A stretch of DNA of 64,000 nucleotides from Anaerolineaceae bacterium (GTDB lineage Bacteria; Chloroflexota; Anaerolineae; Anaerolineales; Anaerolineaceae), in the NCBI GenBank assembly GCA_029265815.1, contig JAJUGU010000004.1:62001-126000 (forward strand). The letters are read 5' to 3'. How positions within the stretch are numbered: the stretch's first letter is position 1; each line of letters opens with the position of its first letter. Positions 37,031-45,441 of this stretch are shown in pieces. A program made the position numbers and the translations under genes. The notes under the pieces were generated by a model. It was not told the DNA's origin. It was given only the letters and a program-made list of their open reading frames with translations, and made no database searches.

Positions 37031-38418
37031 GGCAGCACTCCTGTAAAACCAGGGGGCGGAGGGGATAGGAAGTAAATGGTTGTGCTGACCGAGTACCAGG
37101 GCTCATAATCCGCATCCGTGTACCCCAGATCTACCCAGTAGTCATTGTAGGGATAGTACCCAATATCCGCAACGGTTGCCACACCGTAGCCCGGAACATA
37201 GATCTGCGTTCCTTTGAAAATGTTGTACCACGCGCGGTGCATGCCAACCACACCCTTTTGTACCGGGATTCCAAGCGCAGTGCCGGTATAGCACCTGCCC
37301 TCAACGCCCGAACGGCACGGAGAGTACGAGGTGGCGATCACATTCACCGCCATATAATATTTAATAATGCCGTCGGGGGTTTGAAGCGTCTTCTCCACGA
37401 TCTGTGACCCATAATGAACAACACGGTTGACGGGTTCAACGAGAACCACATCCTCCAGATGGGTGCGAGACACTTCTTCACCATCCTCGTAGCGCACCCT
37501 GATCCGCGAAGCCTTAATACCCTCCCGTCCGGCCTCGATCACCTCTTCCTGGTTGATTTCCATCGAATCGTCAGCCACTCTCTCTGTTTCGTAAGGGATG
37601 GAGGATTGTTCCTGGATGATCTTTTCAATGACCCTCACAACCTGTATCTTGCCATCAGCGGGCAAAGGTTCGTTTTCAGCGGGTTTTGTATAGTCCAGGT
37701 CTTGCAGGGAAATTCCCGCAGTTTTGACCGCTTCTCCAACCGTCTCAGCAGCACTGATCGTGTTAATGATTGCACCATCCACTTTGATCTCAATGGGATG
37801 GGCCGCGACCAACGTCACATCCAGTGGCTGCTGCAGGGGGAGATCAAAAGCAGCCGTAAGCCGGTCTCCGCCGCCCACCCGGATCCCCTGCTGCCACAAC
37901 GCCAGCCCGAGCGTGGAAGCTGCCGAAGAAATGGTTTGCGTTGCGTCTCCCTGCGTGAGACTGATTTCTACCGCAGGTCGGTACTGGAGGGTCATTCCTG
38001 CATATCTCTCTAATACTTTTTCAAGCGCTATAGATTGTCCGTTGACAAGCACCTCATCACTTGCTGAAGGCTCGATTCCGGCAGCCGCGAGGATCTCCTG
38101 CGGTGTGAGCGCAGAGGTATTAAGTGTGATGATCTCACCATCAGGGTCGATCCAAATATGGATGGTTGAAGTGCTATTGTATTCAATAAATTGGGTTTTT
38201 GAAAGCCATGTGTTGGAGGATGGTGTAACACGATCGCCCGGTTGAACCTCAAAACCTGCCGAACGCAGCGCACCACCAACCGTTAACGCGCGCGTATGTA
38301 TTTCTTGATCTACGCCGTTAACTCTGACCTGAATGGTGCGTCCCATCAACAGGTAGCCAGCCACTACCCCTATCAGCGGCAGCCCAAAGAGTAAAGCCAG
38401 TTTAATTTTTTTATCCAT
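37027..38418 (-). CDS. DUF348/G5/3D-like cell-wall protein (YabE/RpfB-like, no Rpf domain)
   Basis: N-terminal TM, about four DUF348-like repeats, G5 region (VIEKIIQEQSSIPYETERVADDSM...), C-terminal GTQIYVPGYGVATVADIG...WVDL 3D-like domain. Confidence 0.8.
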   Translation of the reverse strand: MDKKIKLALLFGLPLIGVVAGYLLMGRTIQVRVNGVDQEIHTRALTVGGALRSAGFEVQPGDRVTPSSNTWLSKTQFIEYNSTSTIHIWIDPDGEIITLNTSALTPQEILAAAGIEPSASDEVLVNGQSIALEKVLERYAGMTLQYRPAVEISLTQGDATQTISSAASTLGLALWQQGIRVGGGDRLTAAFDLPLQQPLDVTLVAAHPIEIKVDGAIINTISAAETVGEAVKTAGISLQDLDYTKPAENEPLPADGKIQVVRVIEKIIQEQSSIPYETERVADDSMEINQEEVIEAGREGIKASRIRVRYEDGEEVSRTHLEDVVLVEPVNRVVHYGSQIVEKTLQTPDGIIKYYMAVNVIATSYSPCRSGVEGRCYTGTALGIPVQKGVVGMHRAWYNIFKGTQIYVPGYGVATVADIGYYPYNDYWVDLGYTDADYEPWYSVSTTIYFLSPPPPGFTGVLP

Positions 38419-38425
38419 TGATGGA

Positions 38426-38456
38426 ATTCTAACAGAAAAAACATCGCCTTTGTCAA
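38426..38456 (-). promoter_or_regulatory. promoter of the yabE-like gene
   Basis: Minus strand TTGACA (38456-38451), 19-bp spacer, TAGAAT (38431-38426), 7 nt before ATG (38418). Confidence 0.6.
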
Positions 38457-38487
38457 GCCAATAAGCACGACATACAGGGATGAAATG

Positions 38488-38520
38488 AAAAGCACCTCAT
38501 ACAGATGATATGAGGTGCCA
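38488..38520 (-). terminator. intrinsic terminator
   Basis: Minus GGCACCTCATA...TATGAGGTGCTTTT. Confidence 0.75.
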
Positions 38521-38552
38521 GACCGTGAGAACAGATACTTACCAAAATCGGA

Positions 38553-39329
38553 TTAAGGCTCGCTGATCTCCATCCATGGAATATTCATGATCACCGGGTA
38601 GCCGTCATACGAGTTAATGCCAATGCCAACCTGGCCACGATCCAGATCCTTGTGTTCGATCGATTTTGCCAGAGTACCGTTGATGTATAACGAGAGCGTA
38701 TCGCCTTCGCAGATCGCTGTGTACACATTGGTGTCGCGTCCCATGTTTACATTCGGTGAACCGCCGCTGGCGATCAGTGAGTATCCCTTGACGATGATGC
38801 GATCAAAATAGTAGATTTCATAGATACCGCCGCTGGAAACATTGAATTCATACCATCCCAGGTCATCACTGTAACGGCAGACCAGTGAGACAGAGTTCGT
38901 ATTCACACCCAGGTTTTCAACTTCAACATCCAGCCTGACATCGCCGTAGGTATAAGGATCGTACAAAACGTAATAATAAATGTCGTAATCGTTTAGAGAA
39001 AATTTCAATTTTCCGTCTTCGGCAAAAACATCAGCTTTGGTTTCGTCGCCGTGCTTAACGAAATAGCTGTAATTATCCAGGCCATTCTCAAATTCTTCAA
39101 CAAAGTAATCTAGAGGTTCGTTATTATTGAAAGGTTCTTCAGTTGCAGAAACAGTAGTAGGTTCTGTAACAACCGGGTTACTTGTGTGCGATTCGGGAGT
39201 GGCGGTTACAACGATGACATCCGGTTCCTTTGTTTCTTCAGCTCCGCCTCCGGTTAAGTTACATGCAGTACCAATGGTGAGAATGAACAATGCCAGCAGA
39301 AGTACCGGTTTGATGACGCTTTTATTCAT
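38553..39329 (-). CDS. hypothetical lipoprotein with LamG/concanavalin-like C-terminal domain
   Basis: Lipobox-like TIGTAC; beta-rich domain FEFNVSSGGIYEIYYFDRIIVKGYSL...DTLSLYINGTLAKSIEHKDLDRGQVGIGI. Confidence 0.65.
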   Translation of the reverse strand: MNKSVIKPVLLLALFILTIGTACNLTGGGAEETKEPDVIVVTATPESHTSNPVVTEPTTVSATEEPFNNNEPLDYFVEEFENGLDNYSYFVKHGDETKADVFAEDGKLKFSLNDYDIYYYVLYDPYTYGDVRLDVEVENLGVNTNSVSLVCRYSDDLGWYEFNVSSGGIYEIYYFDRIIVKGYSLIASGGSPNVNMGRDTNVYTAICEGDTLSLYINGTLAKSIEHKDLDRGQVGIGINSYDGYPVIMNIPWMEISEP

Positions 39330-39442
39330 TTTTTTGTCCTTAATGATGTAATGAGTGTACGCTGCTATGAAAAAATTCCAGTCTAAGATAATTTAAGAGC
39401 ATCCTCCTTTATAACAATATTTTGTCAAAAAAATAAATGCCT

Positions 39443-40609
39443 TTAGAATCCGCCCGCCCCATAGAAGGATGGGTCGGTTGGGGTTTCTCCTGACGGATCC
39501 CATACATAGACAAAATCGCCTTCTTTTGACCAGTCGTATAACCAGTGGGAATCGGCAACAGACAGGTTGACACAGCCATGCGAGCGCTGGTAGCCAAGTA
39601 ACGTTTGCCAGTACGCGCCGTGAAGGGCGCGTTCCCTGTCATAATACATAATGAACGGAACATCCTCGAGATAGTAGTAATCTGAGCGGTCAGCTTCGAA
39701 GACCCCGGTCATATATTCGTATTCAATTTTTTTGTAAATCTGAAAAACTCCAGGCTGGGTATAGAACGGTGGCGTGCCAGAAGAGATCAAAGTGGCAAAA
39801 ATGAGGTTTCCATCTTCGTAGACCGTCAAGACCTGTTCGTATAAATTCACTTCGATCCAACGGTCTGAGGTAACACCCTCAGGTTTTTCATAGCGCGGAA
39901 CGACCAGGGCAACAAACCGGTGTTCGACCCATTCTTCTGGTCCAATCCTGTCCCATTCCACGCCATCAACAACCCTGGTCTCATAAACACGGATTTTATC
40001 CAATCGAAAGTAATTCTTTCCTGTTTCAGGAGCGTTATACCCTGGAGCATTGCGTGTGGTGGCTTCTGTGATGAACCAGCCGAAGGTAATCTGAGGATTC
40101 TGCTTGAAAAGATATCCTTGAAAATTCGGCACCCCAACCTTCGCGACGTAGTTTGCGCTTAACCATTCGGTGGTAGCAATTTGATAAAAACGGCCTTTAT
40201 CAGTTTCTGCGCGGTTGATGAGCGAGACATACTTGATGCGCCCAGCGGGTATGGTTCCGGTTGGATGGTTATTGGCAACATCATCCAGCGTGGCATACAC
40301 AGGAATCGCTCCTGAATCAGCCAAAGCGTATGAAAATGGAATGACAGAGAGTTCATAAGGCACATAACCTGCGAAAATCGGTTCAGCCGGGAATGTGATC
40401 CCCTGTTCCGCCAGTTCTTGCAACCTGGCTGAAGGCCCCGCGTTAAGACAGCCAGGAGTTTCGCTCTCATCAAAACCAGGCAAGCACAATGCCCGGTTTG
40501 AGTTCATTTCAGTCTGCAAAGTATCAGCCAGCACTTCTGTAGACGTTACCGCTGCAAGTGCCAGGGTCAGAATGATGATGCTAATTAAACTAAATCTTTT
40601 CTGTTGCAC
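39443..40609 (-). CDS. L,D-transpeptidase (YkuD)
   Basis: HGAYWQTLLGYQRSHGCVNLSVADSHWLYDW catalytic motif; signal peptide; SH3-like upstream repeats. Confidence 0.88.
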   Translation of the reverse strand: MQQKRFSLISIIILTLALAAVTSTEVLADTLQTEMNSNRALCLPGFDESETPGCLNAGPSARLQELAEQGITFPAEPIFAGYVPYELSVIPFSYALADSGAIPVYATLDDVANNHPTGTIPAGRIKYVSLINRAETDKGRFYQIATTEWLSANYVAKVGVPNFQGYLFKQNPQITFGWFITEATTRNAPGYNAPETGKNYFRLDKIRVYETRVVDGVEWDRIGPEEWVEHRFVALVVPRYEKPEGVTSDRWIEVNLYEQVLTVYEDGNLIFATLISSGTPPFYTQPGVFQIYKKIEYEYMTGVFEADRSDYYYLEDVPFIMYYDRERALHGAYWQTLLGYQRSHGCVNLSVADSHWLYDWSKEGDFVYVWDPSGETPTDPSFYGAGGF

Positions 40610-40705
40610 AATAATCTTTCCTGTTAATAATCGAACGAATTCAGACTATTTTACTCGATATCAGTCGGCGATTGGTAAAAAGGTTCGTGCGTGAACGCTC
40701 TACGC

Positions 40706-41329
40706 TTATTCCTTAGAATTAGTCTCATCATTACATTTGTCAACGATCTCTTTTAATGCCTCAAATCCCTTTTCACCAAGCAGGTAACGGAATTCTGGTT
40801 CAAATGTTTCAATTAATGGAATGGGACGTTCTGCTGGGATAACGCAGCTGCCTGTTGTGTGAACCATTTCCTCCGCTTCATCGAGTGTGATTCTGCCCTG
40901 CTCATCCAGATCTAGCGGGTGAAGAATGCAGTAGAAAGGTTTAAACCGCCAGGGATGCAGTCCGTTGGCGCCTGCCGCCACCTGCAGCGCACACTTGCCA
41001 TCAGGCAGCCAGAAGACACAGGCAGTCCCTCCCGAGTGATCGAGGCGGTTTTCTACACCAGTATGAATCACCCTGCCGGTTGGGCTGTGCGGGTCATTAT
41101 CTTCTACACCCACAAACCATTCTCCAGGGTTTTGGCAATCTTCTGGCATGTATGGCAGAATGAGCGCTGCGTTCTGCATAATATCTTCCATTTCACGCAG
41201 GTCTACCCATACTCCGAATATGCAGCAATCCCCCCTGCATTCACTTAACCGGCAGCGCTGCAGCCGTTCAGAACGAAACATTCGCGGGTTAACCCGGTCG
41301 GTAATTTTATTCTTAAGATAAGTCATCAA
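40706..41329 (-). CDS. DUF3109-like cysteine-cluster protein
   Basis: CRLSECRGDCCIFGVWVD, CVFWLPDGKCALQ, FKPFYCILHPL Cys pattern. Confidence 0.7.
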   Translation of the reverse strand: MMTYLKNKITDRVNPRMFRSERLQRCRLSECRGDCCIFGVWVDLREMEDIMQNAALILPYMPEDCQNPGEWFVGVEDNDPHSPTGRVIHTGVENRLDHSGGTACVFWLPDGKCALQVAAGANGLHPWRFKPFYCILHPLDLDEQGRITLDEAEEMVHTTGSCVIPAERPIPLIETFEPEFRYLLGEKGFEALKEIVDKCNDETNSKE

Positions 41330-41437
41330 TGGATTGTACCATTACGAACCGAAAATACACGGCCAGCCTCTGAACTTTGCATCAATTAGTGATATTTACC
41401 TGAAACAATAATGACTACAGTCTCTAATAAAAAGCAT

Positions 41438-41468
41438 GAAACAACCCGCCTTTCGACGGGTTGTTTTC
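41438..41468 (-). terminator. intrinsic terminator
   Basis: AACAACCCGCC/TTCGACGGGTTGTT hairpin 3' of the triple-repeat gene. Confidence 0.6.
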
Positions 41469-41486
41469 AGTTTCATAAAACGGTGC

Positions 41487-42515
41487 TTAATTGGTCGTGT
41501 TATTCCAGAACCAGTTATAGGCGTAGAAATACCCGCCTTCAGAATCCAGCCTGATGGCGATCCTGGTGCTGCCCGCCAGGGCTGCAGGGATGGTAAATGT
41601 CTTGCTGAATGAACCGCCGCTTCCAGAATCAATGGTGTCAACCACAATTCCGCCCAGAGCCAGCGTGCCGTATGGGCCCATCCTTACAGTAAATTTCTGA
41701 CTGGCTGGGAAATTATTGGTGTAAATTGTTACACTTGAATCTTTAACTACGGCCTGGATGGTAAAAGTAGGGATGCCCACATACCCGGGAACAACCGGGC
41801 TGCTGGTATTGTTCCAGAACCAGTTATAAGCGTAGTAACCCGCCGGGCAATCCATACGGATGGCGATTCGTGAATAATCAGCATAAGCAGCGGGGATGGT
41901 GAACGTCTTGGTCAAAGTGCCGCCTGTTCCAGAATCAAAAGTGTCGACCACACTGCCGCCCAGCGCATAGGTTCCATAATCGCCCATTCTTACCGTGAAA
42001 GTTTGATTGGGTGGCAGATTGTTGGTAACCACCGTAACCGAAACATTTTTGGTGACTGAAGAGATGCTAAAAGTGGGATAACCGTAATATCCAGGAATAG
42101 CCGGAGGTACGGCGGTGCTGGTCGTGGCGGGGGTTGTCGTATTGTTATAGAACCAGTTAAAGGAATAGTATCCTTGCGGGCTATCGAGGCGGATGGCAAT
42201 TCGATTCGCACCCACCAAACTGGAAGGAATATTATACGTGGCGGTAAAACTGGTTCCAGAGGAGGGCTCTTTGGTGCCAACCACAGTTCCCCCCAGCGCA
42301 TAAGTGCCATAGGGACCCATGCGAACGGTAAACGTCTGGTCAGCCGGAAAGTTGTAGCCGTAGATCGTTACGCTTGTGTCGGTGACCACTGAAGTAATCG
42401 TGATCATTGGAACACCGCTGGCGTTGCCCTGACCAATAACCATGGCTACCAGGAACACTGCCAGAATGATCGGTACGATCAGTTTTGGGAAAACTCTAAG
42501 AAAATTATCTTTCAT
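41487..42515 (-). CDS. secreted protein with three tandem repeats of a ~90-aa domain
   Basis: Signal peptide; repeats TVRMGxYGTxALGGxVV...RIAIRxDSxxGYYxYNWFxNNT occur three times. Confidence 0.8.
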   Translation of the reverse strand: MKDNFLRVFPKLIVPIILAVFLVAMVIGQGNASGVPMITITSVVTDTSVTIYGYNFPADQTFTVRMGPYGTYALGGTVVGTKEPSSGTSFTATYNIPSSLVGANRIAIRLDSPQGYYSFNWFYNNTTTPATTSTAVPPAIPGYYGYPTFSISSVTKNVSVTVVTNNLPPNQTFTVRMGDYGTYALGGSVVDTFDSGTGGTLTKTFTIPAAYADYSRIAIRMDCPAGYYAYNWFWNNTSSPVVPGYVGIPTFTIQAVVKDSSVTIYTNNFPASQKFTVRMGPYGTLALGGIVVDTIDSGSGGSFSKTFTIPAALAGSTRIAIRLDSEGGYFYAYNWFWNNTTN

Positions 42516-42588
42516 AATCCCTCCCCTTATCACTTTAAAAACCAGCACCTGTTGTTTTTATAGTATAGCGATATTTTTTGTCAAAATA

Positions 42589-42622
42589 AAGAGACACTTG
42601 CAAACGCTGAACAAGTGTCTCT
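42589..42622 (-). terminator. intrinsic terminator
   Basis: AGAGACACTTG...CAAGTGTCTCT followed on minus by TTATTTTGAC. Confidence 0.65.
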
Positions 42623-42633
42623 CCTATCGTTTT

Positions 42634-43821
42634 TTATGGATTGGTCAAACGCGCAGCCAACCACAGAGCAATATCATCGGTTGAATCGTGGTTGCTCATC
42701 ACTTTCAATTTGAAAGCCACTTCCTGGCCTGCCAGTGCAGATAGATCGATATCTACTTGAAGTAGACCATCACCAGCTTCACGATCCCAGGTTCCCAGGG
42801 ATGTGGTCGTTCCGCTGCTCGTTTCGATGTACAACAATTCATACGTCACCGAGCATTTTGGCGAGTTGCCTCTGCACGAAAGCGCTGCAACAAAATGGTC
42901 ACCAGCATTGATTGTGATCTTCGGGAATTTTCCTTCGATCATCCCATCACCACCAACTGCAGGAACCGTGTACAACGCGCCTTCATCGTCTACAAATCCA
43001 TCATCCAGCACGGGGGCATACGAACGGGTGATCGAGCCATTCTTGGTATCAATGCCAGCGCTTGGACAGGAGATCTTTCCTGCGTTCGTCCGCCAGGATG
43101 CCTTGCACATGTTTTTGACAAAGTCGTATACGGTGTTGGGATCTTTGGCCGCTGGAATCTTCGCGACTTTAATGTTCACAGTTAACGGAACGTTATAAGT
43201 GTTACCCACTCCAAATACTGCGCCGTTAGCCGCCTTCAGCATCCAACTGCCGCTATAATTGCCAGGATCGGAGGGTGCCACCATCGAAACCGACAGGTTG
43301 ACCGTTTCGCCAGGGTTGACCACTTTCGGAAAAGCAATCACCGCACCAGCGCCCATCTGGTTGCCCCCGAAGAAGAAGATCTTGTAATCTTTCGTCCACG
43401 AACAAGACCCTACATTCTTAATCTGCCAGGTTTTTACAAACGATTCACCCGCGTAGATCGATGACCAATCGGCAATCGTTACATCTTTAATAAAAGATGC
43501 TGCATTGCAGGGAATAGGTGTGGGTGTCACCGTCGGCGGCACCGGCGTGGCTGTAGGCGGAACCGGCGTGAAAGTCGCCGTTGGAGTAAAAGTTGGCTGT
43601 GAGGTATTGGTTGGCAGCGCAATCTGTGTCAGATCAGCGATCATCGTCTCGAGGACGGCCTGAGTAGCCTGGGCAGCTACCGTTCCAGCCACCAGCGTGG
43701 AAATTTGCGCCTGGTCAGGTGTCGAAACCCCACCCGTCCCAGGCAACAGACCGCAGCCAGTCATGGTCAGCGCCAGAACCAGTATTGCAGCCAGAGGTTT
43801 GTAAATTCTTTTTAACAGCAT
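42634..43821 (-). CDS. lipoprotein with NBR1-Ig-like (FW) domain
   Basis: Lipobox LTMTGC; Pro/Thr linker; YAGESFVKTWQIKNVGSCSWTKDYKIFFFGGNQMGAG...VNPGETVNLSVSMVAPSDPGNYSGSWMLKAANGAVFGVG. Confidence 0.85.
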   Translation of the reverse strand: MLLKRIYKPLAAILVLALTMTGCGLLPGTGGVSTPDQAQISTLVAGTVAAQATQAVLETMIADLTQIALPTNTSQPTFTPTATFTPVPPTATPVPPTVTPTPIPCNAASFIKDVTIADWSSIYAGESFVKTWQIKNVGSCSWTKDYKIFFFGGNQMGAGAVIAFPKVVNPGETVNLSVSMVAPSDPGNYSGSWMLKAANGAVFGVGNTYNVPLTVNIKVAKIPAAKDPNTVYDFVKNMCKASWRTNAGKISCPSAGIDTKNGSITRSYAPVLDDGFVDDEGALYTVPAVGGDGMIEGKFPKITINAGDHFVAALSCRGNSPKCSVTYELLYIETSSGTTTSLGTWDREAGDGLLQVDIDLSALAGQEVAFKLKVMSNHDSTDDIALWLAARLTNP

Positions 43822-43950
43822 AAATCATCTCCTTGTTCGTCTTAATCTAGACGAATCAATCCCCCGTTCAGTTCCCAGCCTTGCCAGTTTCAATTAATCC
43901 TTTTATTACTCCTTTACCCGTGTTTACCTTAAAAAATTTGTCAATTTAGA

Positions 43951-44286
43951 CTAATCTACTCTGTGAAAAATCGTTTCGATCCCATCCACAGTGATGATCA
44001 ACTGATCCTCTTCAATCCGGTAAGTCATTTTTTGTTCAGGGATAGATTCATCGGTTTCAGAGCGGAAGATCATGATATCTGGTTCCTGTAATTCATAGAT
44101 CATCGCGACTGAAACACCATTCATAGAAATAACCAGTCCGCCTTCCTCTTTGATATCCAGAGTAACTCCTGAAGCTGGTTCCTGCCATTTTCCTATCAGG
44201 GGGTCACGGTTGGAACACCCCGTCAACATACCGACTAACAAATTGATCGCAATCATGATGTACAATATATTTCTAATATTCTTCAT
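43951..44286 (-). CDS. small hypothetical lipoprotein
   Basis: Lipobox GMLTGC; DPLIGKWQEPASGVTLDIKEEGGL lipocalin-like start. Confidence 0.65.
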   Translation of the reverse strand: MKNIRNILYIMIAINLLVGMLTGCSNRDPLIGKWQEPASGVTLDIKEEGGLVISMNGVSVAMIYELQEPDIMIFRSETDESIPEQKMTYRIEEDQLIITVDGIETIFHRVD

Positions 44287-44491
44287 CGCTGACAACCCAT
44301 TTCTCCTTCTTTCTTAGTTTACTCATTACAGCCCCCCAGAGCAATACATTTTTTATCGTCTTTACAGGTCTGTTGTTCACCAATCCTTAGTTAAAAATAT
44401 GACCTTTTTCCCATGCGCAGATAGTTGGGATTGGTTATACTGGCATAGTTAGATAATTGGTAATTTGCTCAAACCCTCTCCCAGGAGATAA

Positions 44492-45343
44492 ATGATGAGT
44501 AGAGTTGTGATCGTAACCGATTCCACTGCCTATCTTCCCAAGTCATACGTCGACGATCTAGGAATTGAAGTCGTACCATTAACCCTGAATTGGGATGGTA
44601 AGACTTACCGTGATGGAATTGATATCCAACCAGATGAGTTTTATACACGCCTTTCTACGAGCAATACCTTTCCTACAACCAGCCAGGCAACGATTCAGGA
44701 TTTTTCCACAGTTTTTCAAAAAGTGTTAGATCGGGGTGACTCCATCCTTACCATGCCGATCAGTTCGGGAATCTCCGGAACCGTGTTCTCTGCATTCAAA
44801 GCTAAAGAAATGTTCAAAGGTGCTCCGATCGAGGTCATCGACACCAGGCTGGTGTCTATGGCGCTCAGCTTCCAGGTACTTGCCGCTGCTCGCGCAGCAA
44901 AAGCTGGGGCTTCGCTGGAAGAATGCAAGCAGATTGCGCTTGAAGCCTACAAACACATCGGTGTGTATTTTGTTGTAGATTCATTGAGATACCTGCACGC
45001 CGGCGGTAGAATCGGCGGCGGCAAACGCTTCTTGGGAACCGCCCTTAAGATCAAGCCGGTACTCGAAATCAGGGAGGGGAAAATCGAAGCTGTTAAAAGC
45101 GCCATCACAATGGGTAAAGCGGTCGAAGCCATGATAGACCTTGTAAAACACGATATCCACGGTAAAACCCCGGTGCGCATATCTGTATTCCACGCCCTGG
45201 CGGAAAAGAAAGCGCAGGTCCTTCTTGACAGAATGGTAACCGAGTGTAATGCTGTGGAAGGCATCCTCAGTTATGTCAGTCCAGTGGTCGGCTGCCACGT
45301 TGGCCCCGGCACTCTGAGCATCGCCTATATGGCAGGCATGTAA
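44492..45343 (+). CDS. DegV-family fatty-acid-binding protein
   Basis: VIVTDSTAYLP, TTSQATIQDF, SSGISGTVFSAFKAKEMF, VVDSLRYLHAGGRIGGGK. Confidence 0.92.
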   Translation: MMSRVVIVTDSTAYLPKSYVDDLGIEVVPLTLNWDGKTYRDGIDIQPDEFYTRLSTSNTFPTTSQATIQDFSTVFQKVLDRGDSILTMPISSGISGTVFSAFKAKEMFKGAPIEVIDTRLVSMALSFQVLAAARAAKAGASLEECKQIALEAYKHIGVYFVVDSLRYLHAGGRIGGGKRFLGTALKIKPVLEIREGKIEAVKSAITMGKAVEAMIDLVKHDIHGKTPVRISVFHALAEKKAQVLLDRMVTECNAVEGILSYVSPVVGCHVGPGTLSIAYMAGM

Positions 45344-45358
45344 GCATTAGCCGTAGAT

Positions 45359-45387
45359 AAAGCCCCGGCTTAAGGTCGGGGCTTTTT
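45359..45387 (+). terminator. intrinsic terminator
   Basis: AAAGCCCCG...CGGGGCTTTTT. Confidence 0.85.
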
Positions 45388-45441
45388 CGTCTGGGCTATA
45401 ATTGATCTATAACAAATACCGCTTCTATCGGAGAAAAAATC

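Noticed and set aside
41500-42515. Possible CRISPR-like or satellite DNA repeat
   Set aside because: The periodicity is protein-level (three ~90-aa domains) with diverged codons, not a DNA repeat array.
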